A stretch of 64,000 nt of DNA, taken from positions 248,001 to 312,000 of the forward strand of contig NZ_CP030261.1 of assembly GCF_003312915.1 (NCBI RefSeq), in the 5' to 3' direction. The number at the start of each line of letters is the position of its first letter. Within the stretch, counting starts at the first letter, position 1. This DNA comes from Flavobacterium fluviale (GTDB lineage Bacteria > Bacteroidota > Bacteroidia > Flavobacteriales > Flavobacteriaceae). A program made the position numbers and the translations under genes. A model generated the notes under the pieces. That model was given only the letters and a program-made list of their open reading frames with translations. It was not told the DNA's origin and searched no databases. Positions 18,527 through 26,713 of this stretch are shown piece after piece.

Positions 18527-19196
18527 ATAAAAAGTTACGAAGTTCTTTTATTTCTTCAGGATTTGCAATCTCAGAGTCATTTGTAATTGCTGACGAATGA
18601 TAAAAAGTCAGGTCTAATTTTTCTTGTAATAATTTTATGTTTGAAGATCTTAAACCGCCGCCAGGCATAATTTCGATTCGATCTCCGGCAAGTTTTTGAA
18701 GTTTTTCTAAAGTCCAGATTCCTTCTGCTACATTTATCCCCTGACCCGATGTTAAGATGGTTTTAAAACCGCATTCAATAACATCTTCAAGTGAATTTTC
18801 TACATCTTTTACCACATCAAAAGCACGGTGAAATGTACAAGAAAGCGGATGTGCCAAATGCACTAATTCTTTGTTTTGTTTTTTATTTACCTTTCCGTTT
18901 TCTTTTAAAATCCCAAACACAAAACCATCAACTCCTAATTTTTTAAATTGTTTAATATCTTGCTTCATTTCTGTAAGTTCTTCATCAGAATAAACAAAAT
19001 CGCCGCCTCTAGGTCTGATAATCACATGCATTTTGATTTTTAAATCCTCACGGACTTTTACCACCAATATAGAATTTGGCGTAGTTCCTCCAAGTTTCAT
19101 GTTTTCGCACAGCTCAATTCTGTCCGCACCATTTTCCTGAGCAATAAGTGCAGATTCGTAATTAAAACAAGCTATTTCGAGTTGATTTTTTTTCAT
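18525..19196 (-). CDS. cutC: CutC-family copper homeostasis protein
   Basis: A 223-residue TIM-barrel protein of the CutC family, about 25 residues shorter than the E. coli protein. Family signatures are LEIACFNYESALIAQENGAD at the start, RIELCENMKLGGTTPN, IRPRGGDFVYSDEE and the phosphate-binding-like end IMPGGGLRSSNI. It is cytoplasmic. A link to copper tolerance was proposed in E. coli, but the biochemical activity is unsettled. It is a single gene on the minus strand; its stop codon lies inside the T run of the neighbour's terminator. Confidence 0.9.
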   Translation of the reverse strand: MKKNQLEIACFNYESALIAQENGADRIELCENMKLGGTTPNSILVVKVREDLKIKMHVIIRPRGGDFVYSDEELTEMKQDIKQFKKLGVDGFVFGILKENGKVNKKQNKELVHLAHPLSCTFHRAFDVVKDVENSLEDVIECGFKTILTSGQGINVAEGIWTLEKLQKLAGDRIEIMPGGGLRSSNIKLLQEKLDLTFYHSSAITNDSEIANPEEIKELRNFL

Positions 19197-19268
19197 TGGG
19201 TTTCTTTATTAAAAAGGATTTCAACTTCATTCAATTAAACAGAGAGTTTTCATAATTTTAACTCGACT

Positions 19269-19292
19269 GTCATCCTGGGCGAAGTCGAAGGC
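19269..19292 (-). repeat. Dispersed GAAGTCGAAGG-type repeat, copy 1
   Basis: One of six copies, in both orientations, of a repeat with core CTTCGACTTCGCTCAGCCTG between 19269 and 20030. This copy has CCTGGGC in place of GCTGAGC. It lies just after the frameshifted GIY-YIG gene. Confidence 0.7.
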
Positions 19293-19302
19293 TAATTTAC
19301 TA

Positions 19303-19625
19303 CTAAACGTCCTTTTTATAAAAATTTTTATGACTTGTTTTATTTAAACATTGTGAAAGTTTTTTCAAATCTTCCCATTTATCATTTATAATTGCTTCTT
19401 TCTTATTTCTGCTCCAGCCTTTTACTTGTTTTCAAATGCAATAGCTTGAAACACATCATTAAAATCTGTACAAAAAACCAATTCCAAAGGTCTTTTATTG
19501 AAAGTGTAACATTCACTATTTACTCCAAAATTATGTTCATTCAATCTTCTTTCAATGTTATTTGTAAATCCTGTATAATAACTATTATCAGAACATTTTA
19601 ATATATAGACGTAATATCTTTTCAT
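19303..19625 (-). pseudogene. GIY-YIG endonuclease-like protein, frameshifted
   Basis: The first 67 codons (19625-19425) encode the N-terminal part of a small GIY-YIG domain protein of the UPF0213 type (YYVYILKCSDNSYYTGFTNN, then RRLNEH) and end prematurely after AFENK. Reading one frame over directly after this gives KGWSRNKKEAIINDKWEDLK and a further short tail to a TAG at 19303. That is exactly the missing C-terminal part of the family. The break falls in an A-rich tract, so one lost A explains it. If real, the full protein had about 107 residues. It could also be a sequencing error at a homopolymer. Confidence 0.75.
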
Positions 19626-19714
19626 TTATTTAAAGTTAACTGCATCAAATTTCCAAACACAAAAGTAAGAAAATATCTCTATTTTTTTTCTTTTAGAATA
19701 TTAGTAAACGGTTT

Positions 19715-20030
19715 CAGGCTGAGCGAAGTCGAAGCCTCAATCCTATCGGTGCGTATTTTAATTAAGTCGCGAAATTTTATTTTTGAATGAAGCTAAAAAA
19801 GCTGACAATTATGACTTTGAAAATTGGAAAGGGCTTCGACTTCGCTCAGCCTGACAGACTAACTTTACTTGAAATTTTTACCAATAAACCAATAAGAATG
19901 TATGTTTCGACTCAGCTCAGCCTGACAAAGTTTGTCAAACCGTCTCATAAATATTCCCCTGTTATCACCCTGAGCGAAGTCGAAGGGCGCCCCTATTGGA
20001 ACGCGGGCTTCGACTTCGCTCAGCCTGACA
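19715..20030. repeat. Cluster of five dispersed-repeat copies
   Basis: Copies of the same 22-25 base repeat lie at 19715-19736 (reverse), 19832-19856 (forward), 19905-19927 (forward, variant), 19964-19986 (reverse) and 20006-20030 (forward). Opposed pairs can fold into hairpins. The sequence is known from intergenic regions of many flavobacteria. An apparent plus-strand ORF here is only repeat sequence (translated FDFAQPD twice). The rest of the 19626-20108 gap has no gene. Confidence 0.8.
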
Positions 20031-20050
20031 AATAGGAAATCTTAAAGAAG

Positions 20051-20082
20051 AAAAAAAAACCTGCTCCAAAAAGAGCAGGTTT
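20051..20082 (-). terminator. Terminator of fabH
   Basis: A 10-bp stem (AAACCTGCTC, 20057-20066, with GAGCAGGTTT, 20073-20082) is followed on the minus strand by nine T. It lies 27 bases past the fabH stop. Confidence 0.85.
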
Positions 20083-20108
20083 TAAAATATAATGCAAGAT
20101 GAATTAAA

Positions 20109-21116
20109 TTACCATTTAATAATAGCGCTAGCCCAAGTAAAGCCACTTCCGAAAGCTGCTAAAACTACGGTATCGCCGGATTTAATTTTACCTTCTTCCC
20201 AAGCTTCGGTTAAAGCAATCGGAATAGAGGCTGCAGTTGTGTTTCCGTATTTTTGAATATTATTATGAACTTGATCGTCTGTCAATTTGAATTTGTTTTG
20301 AATGAATTGCGAGATTCTCAAATTCGCCTGATGCGGAATCAACATATCAATATCTGAAACTTGAAGTCCATTTGCTTCCAGTCCTTCGTTAATTACTTCT
20401 GCAAAACGAACTACAGCATTTTTAAACACAAACTGTCCGTTCATATACGGATAATAACTTTCGTCATTAGGATCATTATCTGCAATAATATCAGTTACCC
20501 AGCGCGCTCCCATTCCAGGTGCCTGCAAAGCTAATTCTTCTGCATGTTGTCCTTCAGAATGTAAATGAGTAGAAAGAATTCCTTTTGTCAAATCTTCTTC
20601 ACGGCTTAAAACAGCTGCTCCTGCCCCATCTCCAAAAATTACCGAAACACCGCGTCCGCGAGTTGTCATATCTAAACCTGTAGAATGAACTTCTGAACCA
20701 ATAACCAAAATGTTTTTATACATTCCAGTTTTAATATATTGATCTGCAACAGAAATTGCATAAACAAATCCTGAACATTGGTTTCTAACATCTAAAGCAC
20801 CAACTGTTTTTAAACCTAAATCTCTTTGCACCAAAACTCCTGGTCCTGGAAAATAATAATCTGGACTTAATGTAGCAAAAACCACAAAATCAATATCTTC
20901 TTTAGCAACTCCAGAACGCTCGATTGCAATCTTAGCCGCTTTTACTCCCATTGAGGTTGTAGTATCTTCTCCACGAATGATATGCCTTCTTTCTTGAATT
21001 CCTGTTCTTTCCTGAATCCATTCATCATTGGTATCCATGATTTTAGACAAATCATCGTTTGTCACAACATTTGAAGGAACGTAGTATCCTAAGCCTGTTA
21101 TTTTTGAATGATACAT
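20109..21116 (-). CDS. fabH: 3-oxoacyl-ACP synthase III (FabH family)
   Basis: A 335-residue thiolase-fold enzyme. FabH condenses acetyl-CoA with malonyl-ACP to start fatty acid synthesis. The catalytic triad is visible: Cys114 in DVRNQCSGFVYA, His262 in IPHQANLRI and Asn292 in YGNTTAASIP. Length is normal. The gene stands alone, not in the usual rpmF-plsX-fabH context, so it may be a second FabH paralog with different acyl preference or a role in secondary lipids. A TAAATTTG -7 element lies at 21157-21150. Confidence 0.93.
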   Translation of the reverse strand: MYHSKITGLGYYVPSNVVTNDDLSKIMDTNDEWIQERTGIQERRHIIRGEDTTTSMGVKAAKIAIERSGVAKEDIDFVVFATLSPDYYFPGPGVLVQRDLGLKTVGALDVRNQCSGFVYAISVADQYIKTGMYKNILVIGSEVHSTGLDMTTRGRGVSVIFGDGAGAAVLSREEDLTKGILSTHLHSEGQHAEELALQAPGMGARWVTDIIADNDPNDESYYPYMNGQFVFKNAVVRFAEVINEGLEANGLQVSDIDMLIPHQANLRISQFIQNKFKLTDDQVHNNIQKYGNTTAASIPIALTEAWEEGKIKSGDTVVLAAFGSGFTWASAIIKW

Positions 21117-21379
21117 ATTGTATTGTTATTTGTTTGAAAATTTAGAATGCAAATTTAAGCATACTTTAAAATATAAGACTACAAATTACTCTTTTTTTCG
21201 TTATTAGCAATTTAATATACTTGAATTATAAGACTGTATAAAATCAATTACTTCTCAAAAAGATAAGCTTTCTACCAAATTCTTGAATAAAATGAAAAAT
21301 ACTATCCAAAATGTAACAAGATATAAATATCTTAGACAAACATTTCGAATACTATTTTTAAACCCAAAAAATTCAAACT

Positions 21380-23791
21380 ATGAAATTAAAGGTTACTTTG
21401 TTCTTACTTTTCAGTTTTGGTTTTTACTCTTTTGCCCAAGAGAACCTGACATACCAGAAACCATCAAAATCTATTCTAGATTTAGCAGATTACCAAAGAG
21501 CTCCAACAGTATCTATGGATACCAAAAAAGAAAATATGCTCTTAATGTATCGAAACACTTATAAAACTCTTGATGATTTAAATCAGGACGAAGTTCGTTT
21601 AGCCGGTTTAAGAATCAATCCTATTACTAATATTTCGAGCACTGTAACTTATATCAATAATCTTAAGCTGCGAAAAATTAGCGGTAAAGAGGAAGTTCAG
21701 GTTGCAGGTCTGCCAGAAAATCCAAAAATTACAAATATCCTTTGGTCTCCAAATGACAAAAAGATTTTATTCTCTCACACTACAAATTCTGGCGTAGAAC
21801 TTTGGGTTTTAGATGTAGCATCGGCGCAAGCTAAAAAACTTACAGCAGCAACTGTAAATGCTAATTTAGGAAATCCTTTCAGCTGGTTTTCAGACAATGA
21901 AACGATTTTGGTAAAAATGCTTCCCAAAAACAGACAGCCGCTGTTAGATTCTAAAAAAGATCTGCCAACAGGACCAATTGTATCTAATACTTCGGGAGAA
22001 AAATCTCAAAACAGAACTTATCCTGATATGCTTAAAAACAAAAATGATGAATTCAATTTTGAAAACAGCGTAACTTCTGAATTATATAAGGTAAAATTAA
22101 ATGGAGAAGCTGTCTTGTTTAAAGAAGCTGCGATGTTTGCAGGAGAAAGAATTTCGCCAGACGGTAATTACATTATGCTGACTACAATTCAGAAACCATT
22201 TTCTTATGTTGTGCCTTTAAACAGATTCCCTTCAACAACTACCGTTTATGATATAAGTGGAAAAGAGATTAAAGTCGTAAACGAAGTTCCTTTAAACGAA
22301 ATTATGCCAAAAGGTTTTATGGCTGTTAGAAAAGGTAAAAGAGAAATGGCTTGGAGAAATGACAAACCAGCTACTTTAATGTTTGTAACTGCGTTAGACC
22401 AAGGAGACCCTGCTAATAAAGTTGAATTTAGAGATGAAGTTTTTCTATGGGATGCTCCTTTTGAAAAACAACCTTCTTCGTTAGTAAAAACACCACAGCG
22501 TTTTAACACCATCACATGGGGGAATGACAATCTTGCAGTTATTTCTGATGAATGGTATGATACTCGTAATACGAAAACATATTTAATAAACCCATCAAAT
22601 CCAAGTCAGCAGCCAAAATTAATTACCGATCGAAATTCACAAGATGTATATTCAGATCCAGGTATTTTTGAAACTAGAAAAAACGAATACAATAAATATG
22701 TTCTGGCGCTCGAAAAAGATAACCTTTACCGAATTGGCGACGGTTATACTAAAGAAGGACAATTCCCTTTTATTGATGAATTTGACTTTAAAACTTTAAA
22801 GACAAAACGTATTTATACCTCTCCATATAAAGATAAAAAAGAAGATATTTTAGAAATAGAAGATTTTAAAACCGGAAAAGTTTTAGTTCAAATTCAGTCA
22901 AAAACAGAATATCCAAATTACTATTTTAGAAATATTAAAAAACAAAATAGTTTAACACCAATTACTGCTTTTAAAAATCCATTTGAAAGCATTAAAAATG
23001 TAAGCAAAGAAGTAATTAAATACAAACGTAAAGATGGATTGGAACTTTCAGGTACTTTGTATCTTCCTGCTGGTTATGATAAAGTAAAAAAAGAAAAACT
23101 TCCATTATTAATCTGGGCTTATCCAGCAGAATACAAGGATAGAAACAGTGCTTCGCAAACTACACAAAACTCAAATGAATTTACTTTCCCATATTATGGA
23201 TCATTTGTTTATTGGGTAACCAAAGGATATGTTGTTTTAGATGATGCAGCGTTTCCAATTATTGGAGAAGGAAATACAGAGCCAAATGATAATTTCGTTT
23301 CACAATTAGTAGACAATGCGGCCGCAGCAATTGATGCAGTTGATGCTTTAGGATATATTAATCGCAAAAAAGTGGCTGTAGGCGGACATTCGTATGGTGC
23401 ATTTATGACAGCAAATTTATTGACACATTCTAATTTGTTTGCCTGTGGAATTGCAAGAAGCGGTGCTTACAACAGAACTCTAACTCCGTTTGGTTTTCAA
23501 ACTGAACAGCGAAATTACTGGGAAGTTCCTGAAGTTTACAACACGATGTCGCCTTTTATGAATGCAGACAAAATGAAAACTCCTCTATTACTGGTTCATG
23601 GCGAAGCCGATAATAATCCTGGAACTTTCACATTGCAGACAGAACGTTATTTCCAAGCGTTAAAAGGTTTAGGAGCACCTGCAAGAATGGTAATTCTTCC
23701 AAAAGAATCTCATGGTTATGCTGCTAAAGAAAATATTTTACACCTTCTTTGGGAACAAGATCAGTTTTTAGAGAAATATTTAAAGAATTAA
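21380..23791 (+). CDS. Exported prolyl oligopeptidase-family (S9) serine peptidase
   Basis: An 803-residue exported protein with a signal peptide (about 1-19, ending SFA-Q). It has a long N-terminal beta-propeller-like region (about 25-560) and a C-terminal alpha/beta-hydrolase domain. The catalytic triad is Ser671 (GGHSYGAF), Asp744 (VHGEADNNPG) and His778 (ESHGYAA). The layout matches S9 peptidases of the dipeptidyl- or acylaminoacyl-peptidase and glutamyl-endopeptidase-like kind, acting on short peptides in the periplasm. It is a single gene with a strong terminator. Exact specificity cannot be read from the sequence. Confidence 0.9.
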   Translation: MKLKVTLFLLFSFGFYSFAQENLTYQKPSKSILDLADYQRAPTVSMDTKKENMLLMYRNTYKTLDDLNQDEVRLAGLRINPITNISSTVTYINNLKLRKISGKEEVQVAGLPENPKITNILWSPNDKKILFSHTTNSGVELWVLDVASAQAKKLTAATVNANLGNPFSWFSDNETILVKMLPKNRQPLLDSKKDLPTGPIVSNTSGEKSQNRTYPDMLKNKNDEFNFENSVTSELYKVKLNGEAVLFKEAAMFAGERISPDGNYIMLTTIQKPFSYVVPLNRFPSTTTVYDISGKEIKVVNEVPLNEIMPKGFMAVRKGKREMAWRNDKPATLMFVTALDQGDPANKVEFRDEVFLWDAPFEKQPSSLVKTPQRFNTITWGNDNLAVISDEWYDTRNTKTYLINPSNPSQQPKLITDRNSQDVYSDPGIFETRKNEYNKYVLALEKDNLYRIGDGYTKEGQFPFIDEFDFKTLKTKRIYTSPYKDKKEDILEIEDFKTGKVLVQIQSKTEYPNYYFRNIKKQNSLTPITAFKNPFESIKNVSKEVIKYKRKDGLELSGTLYLPAGYDKVKKEKLPLLIWAYPAEYKDRNSASQTTQNSNEFTFPYYGSFVYWVTKGYVVLDDAAFPIIGEGNTEPNDNFVSQLVDNAAAAIDAVDALGYINRKKVAVGGHSYGAFMTANLLTHSNLFACGIARSGAYNRTLTPFGFQTEQRNYWEVPEVYNTMSPFMNADKMKTPLLLVHGEADNNPGTFTLQTERYFQALKGLGAPARMVILPKESHGYAAKENILHLLWEQDQFLEKYLKN

Positions 23792-23812
23792 TACCTCATT
23801 AATTTCAAAAAA

Positions 23813-23854
23813 CAAACCCGACAGATTTTTAAAATCTGTCGGGTTTGTTTTTTT
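23813..23854 (+). terminator. Terminator of the S9 peptidase gene
   Basis: A perfect 17-bp inverted repeat (23813-23829 with 23831-23847) with a one-base centre is followed by seven T. Confidence 0.92.
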
Positions 23855-23878
23855 GTATTTTCTACTTTCTCGTTTTAT

Positions 23879-24829
23879 TTACAAATAATTCAAAGCCAAA
23901 AACACTTCCTGTTCAAGCGGTAAATCTATTTCGCTTTCAAAGAAAATTAATTGTCTTTTATAAACAGTTTCAATTAAATAATGACTTCCTCGAAAGTAAG
24001 TTCTTCGAATTTTTACCATCAACTTAGATTCTGAAACCATCTTAAATTGATGCGGATACACTAAAGTTTTATGCGTCTCGTCTTCGTATGATAATAATAA
24101 GTGAGTCGGAATCTCATTTACTTCTCCAAATAAAGAAGCTACATATTTAATTTTTGGATCTTCGTAAATTTTTGCAGGCTCATCTTTTACAATTAATTCT
24201 CCGTTTCGCATTACAATTGCCTGATCTGCAAATGACAAAGCATCTGTACTATCGTGTGTTGCAATAATACAGGTAATTCCTTTTTGTTTCAAATAACGAA
24301 ACAAATTACGGCGAAGTGCATTTTTTCTAAAAGCATCGATCTGGCTAAAAGGTTCATCTAATAAAATTACTTCTGGTTCTAAAGCCAAAACTCTAACTAA
24401 AGCTACTCGCTGCTGTTGACCTCCACTCAAAAACTTTGTTTTTACATTAGAAAATTGTTCCATTTCTACCATCTCCAACAATTCCTGAACACGTAGTTTT
24501 TTCATATTGGCGAATCCATTAGAAAGGAATTTTCCAACATTTTCTGCAACTGTTTCATACGGAGACAAATCGAAATCCTGAGCTAGGTATTTCATATATG
24601 GCATTCCCGGAATCAAATTAAATTTTGGACCTAAGACAGGTTTATCACCATAAAAAATCTTTCCTTCATCCAAGTCATACAAACCATAAATTAATTTAAG
24701 AAGCGTACTTTTTCCGCATCCGCTTTCGCCGATAATGGAAATATTCTGCCCTTTCTCAATAGTAAATGAGATGTCTTTTATAACGGGTTTGTCTGTATAC
24801 GAAAAGGATATATTTTGAATGTCAAGCAT
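23879..24829 (-). CDS. ABC transporter ATP-binding protein
   Basis: A 316-residue ATPase with Walker A GESGCGKST (34-42), signature LSGGQQQR (134-141), Walker B VILLDEP (154-160) and switch His192 (IATHDS). A C-terminal extension of about 85 residues looks like the regulatory domain of the PotA/FbpC/ModC class, which drives import of polyamines, iron or anions. The permease and binding-protein genes are not adjacent, so the substrate is unknown. It has a textbook promoter, and the accessory cassette begins right at that promoter's -33 element. Confidence 0.9.
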   Translation of the reverse strand: MLDIQNISFSYTDKPVIKDISFTIEKGQNISIIGESGCGKSTLLKLIYGLYDLDEGKIFYGDKPVLGPKFNLIPGMPYMKYLAQDFDLSPYETVAENVGKFLSNGFANMKKLRVQELLEMVEMEQFSNVKTKFLSGGQQQRVALVRVLALEPEVILLDEPFSQIDAFRKNALRRNLFRYLKQKGITCIIATHDSTDALSFADQAIVMRNGELIVKDEPAKIYEDPKIKYVASLFGEVNEIPTHLLLSYEDETHKTLVYPHQFKMVSESKLMVKIRRTYFRGSHYLIETVYKRQLIFFESEIDLPLEQEVFLALNYL

Positions 24830-24848
24830 GAGTTGTAATATGAGAGGT

Positions 24849-24879
24849 CAAATTTACAATGTTTAATTTCTAATGTCAA
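24849..24879 (-). promoter_or_regulatory. Promoter of the ABC ATPase gene
   Basis: On the minus strand TTG (24879-24877) is followed after 20 bases by TAAATTTG (24856-24849), an exact match to the Bacteroidota consensus. The -33 TTG lies within the left 26-bp repeat of the neighbouring cassette. Confidence 0.85.
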
Positions 24880-24901
24880 AAAAAAGCTGCTTCAATTAAG
24901 A
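24876..24901. repeat. Left 26-bp direct repeat flanking the toxin cassette
   Basis: Identical over 26 bases to 26714-26739, in the same orientation (both begin TCAAAAAAAAGCTGCTTC). Here it is only half of a terminator, because the complementary arm found after the right copy is absent. Confidence 0.92.
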
Positions 24902-24910
24902 CTTTTCATT

Positions 24911-25064
24911 TTAATTGTTTATAAAGAAAAAATAACCAAAAGTATTTTTCTTTTCTTCCTTCAACAACAACTTTGCTAGCTTCAATACTATTTCAAGCGT
25001 TTCCTTCATTTTAGCTCTTTAATTCGGCTAATATTTCTTCCGAAATGCTTTTTTTAATGTAGTA
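24911..25064 (-). pseudogene. Short minus-strand gene remnants in the cassette
   Basis: A 17-codon open tail without a start (25064-25011, ending SISEEILAELKS) stops one base before an ATG at 25009. That ATG opens a 32-codon frame ending at 24911 (MKETLEIVLKLAKLLLKEEK and a short tail). The pieces look protein-like but are too short to assign. They may be relics of genes cut down during insertion, or chance. Confidence 0.25.
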
Positions 25065-25093
25065 CTACTTAATTAGAGATAGTTAAAGTATTA

Positions 25094-25129
25094 AAACAAA
25101 AATATTTTTTACAATAAATATTTTTGTTT
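25094..25129. repeat. Perfect 14-bp inverted repeat upstream of the toxin gene
   Basis: AAACAAAAATATTT (25094-25107) and its exact reverse complement (25116-25129) with an 8-base loop. It has no T run after it, so it is not a standard terminator. Confidence 0.8.
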
Positions 25130-25152
25130 AGTAACTTTTTACTTACATTGTC

Positions 25153-25186
25153 TTTGTTTTGTAAAAATTAAGATTTACAAAACAAA
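25153..25186. repeat. Perfect 13-bp inverted repeat next to the toxin gene
   Basis: TTTGTTTTGTAAA (25153-25165) and its exact reverse complement (25174-25186) with an 8-base loop. It ends 47 bases before the toxin ATG and overlaps the in-frame coding-like extension of that gene. It could be an operator, a recombination site or a leader hairpin. Confidence 0.8.
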
Positions 25187-25233
25187 ACAGCACTAATTTT
25201 CCCAAAATTGAACAAAATGGATTTTGGTACCCT

Positions 25234-25707
25234 ATGAGTTCTTCTGAAGTTTATAAATTAGTAGGAGGTTCTCTTTATAATAGTTCTACAAACGAACAGA
25301 CAAAAAATCAATATTCAAATGCCTGCGCTATAAGAGGATCCAGAGCATTATTATATTCTGGAATAAGTATACCTGTATTAAAATATGGTACTCCACCGTT
25401 ACAGGCAACACAGAAAGGAGGAGATAATCTAAATTACATTTTATCAGCAAATAGCTTTAATAAGATTATGATTGATAAATTTGGAGACACAACAGATAAA
25501 CTTGAAGGTGATGATGCAAATGATGCTGCCAAAATAGCTGATATACTTCGTGGAAAATCAGGAATATATGTTATTATAAATAAAAATCCTGGCATAAGTG
25601 GTGCAGGTTATTCAGGACATGTCGATGCAATTGTAAATGGTATTTGTATTTCAAACGCATATACGCAACCTAAAGGAGGCATATCATCAATAAGAATATG
25701 GACATGA
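25234..25707 (+). CDS. Tae4-like peptidoglycan amidase, probable type VI secretion effector
   Basis: A 157-residue protein resembling the Tae4 family of type VI secretion amidases, which cut the peptide stems of peptidoglycan in rival cells. The conserved elements are in order: YKLVGGSLY (7-15), the nucleophile motif NACAIRGSRAL with Cys31, the catalytic His129 in SGHVDAIVNG with Asp131 near it, and a second Cys139 in the usual place for the family's disulfide. No signal peptide is present, as expected for a T6SS cargo. The frame stays open and protein-like for 23 codons upstream of the ATG (to 25165) but has no start codon, so the N-terminus may be truncated. A probable immunity gene follows after 11 bases. 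No T6SS structural genes are in the window. The call rests on motif recall. Confidence 0.75.
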   Translation: MSSSEVYKLVGGSLYNSSTNEQTKNQYSNACAIRGSRALLYSGISIPVLKYGTPPLQATQKGGDNLNYILSANSFNKIMIDKFGDTTDKLEGDDANDAAKIADILRGKSGIYVIINKNPGISGAGYSGHVDAIVNGICISNAYTQPKGGISSIRIWT

Positions 25708-25718
25708 ATTAAAAAAAT

Positions 25719-26180
25719 ATGAGAACAATAACTATACTTTTTTTTGTATTATTTTACAATATGCTTTCATCTCAAATTATTAAAGGAGAAGAAACTTATT
25801 ATATAGCAAATCAAGAGAAAAACTACTCTACTTACCATTTTGTAAAAAGCGAATACAGTATACGCTCATTTCAGATATTTGTCGTTAATATGATAAATTT
25901 TGAAAAAATAAAATCGAGTATACCCAAAACATTCTCAAGAAGACCAAAACAAGATTTCACTGATATTTATGTTTTAGGTATAGAGAATTTTGACAAGACT
26001 CAACTAATGGAAAATGAAAAAAAAATAATTGAAAATTATATAATTGAAATCAATAAGTATAGAGCTTTTTATAATTTATCTGTCATAGAAGATAGAGAGT
26101 TTATAGAAAAAAACTTTCTTCATTATATTGACAATGAAAAAGATTTATGTTTATACATGCTATGTCCGGACAAAAACTAA
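25719..26180 (+). CDS. Probable periplasmic immunity protein for the Tae4-like toxin
   Basis: A 153-residue protein with an N-terminal signal sequence (about 1-18, ITILFFVLFYNMLSS-Q), so it acts in the periplasm, where a peptidoglycan amidase would have to be neutralised. The rest is charged and mostly helical in character, without a family I recognise; residues 95-125 are rich in Glu, Asn and Lys. The assignment comes from position: it starts 11 bases after the amidase stop on the same strand, inside the same repeat-bounded cassette. Known Tae4 immunity proteins (Tai4) are also small, exported and variable in sequence. Confidence 0.6.
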   Translation: MRTITILFFVLFYNMLSSQIIKGEETYYIANQEKNYSTYHFVKSEYSIRSFQIFVVNMINFEKIKSSIPKTFSRRPKQDFTDIYVLGIENFDKTQLMENEKKIIENYIIEINKYRAFYNLSVIEDREFIEKNFLHYIDNEKDLCLYMLCPDKN

Positions 26181-26238
26181 AAAGATAATGTCAATAATTT
26201 TAGTTTCATGTATTAGCTGTTGATTATATGGATTTTAG

Positions 26239-26651
26239 ATTAATAATTATGAAAATAAAAATAAAAAATATAATCTTCTTGGAATACTTTATTCGTCAAC
26301 AGCATTTGAATATCAACTTGGAAAAGATGAAAATCAATGGATAAACATGTATAAAACAGAAGTCTTTTTTAGCTGCCTTAAAAAGGGATAGAATGACCAA
26401 AGTGTTTTTTGATTTAATAGCAAAAAAAGATCTTTTTGTTCCTTATGAACCAATTTATGGAGAATACAATAAAATTGATTTGCTGACATCTAAAATGATA
26501 AAAGATATTCAAAATCCTATTTTATCCACATTGTAATGATTGTACTGAAGAAGAGAATCAAGAGATTCTAAAAAAGAATTATATCTGTGTAACTTGTTTA
26601 AATTATTATGCAAGCAGGGAACTGGATTTAATTGCCCAAAAAAGCATATGA
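26239..26651 (+). pseudogene. Decayed gene read in three frames, with CxxC motifs
   Basis: Coding-like sequence continues through three successive frames. Frame 1 (to 26391) includes YNLLGILYSSTAFEYQLGKD. Frame 2 (about 26384-26536) includes MTKVFFDLIAKKDLFVPYEP. Frame 3 (about 26523-26651) includes YPHCNDCTEEENQEILKKNY followed by ICVTC. Each frame ends at a stop just where the next takes over, as two frameshifts in one ancestral gene of about 135 codons would give. The last part has two CxxC pairs, like a zinc ribbon. I do not recognise the family; by position it may be a spare immunity gene. The rest of the 26181-26773 gap is non-coding apart from the repeat and terminator. Confidence 0.5.
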
Positions 26652-26713
26652 AAAATTATTTAAGATCTGAGAAGAATAATTCTGATTAGAATTAGAATTT
26701 ATTAATTCAATCA

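Noticed and set aside
19787..20035. Plus-strand open frame of 82 codons
   Set aside because: It consists of dispersed-repeat sequence (FDFAQPD translated twice) and has no family resemblance or promoter.
20109..21116. A polyketide or secondary-metabolite cluster around fabH
   Set aside because: FabH is isolated, and the neighbouring genes are unrelated housekeeping or peptidase genes.
25234..26180. Evidence for a complete type VI secretion system
   Set aside because: Only an effector-like and an immunity-like gene are present; no TssB/C, Hcp, VgrG, PAAR or ATPase gene occurs in the window.
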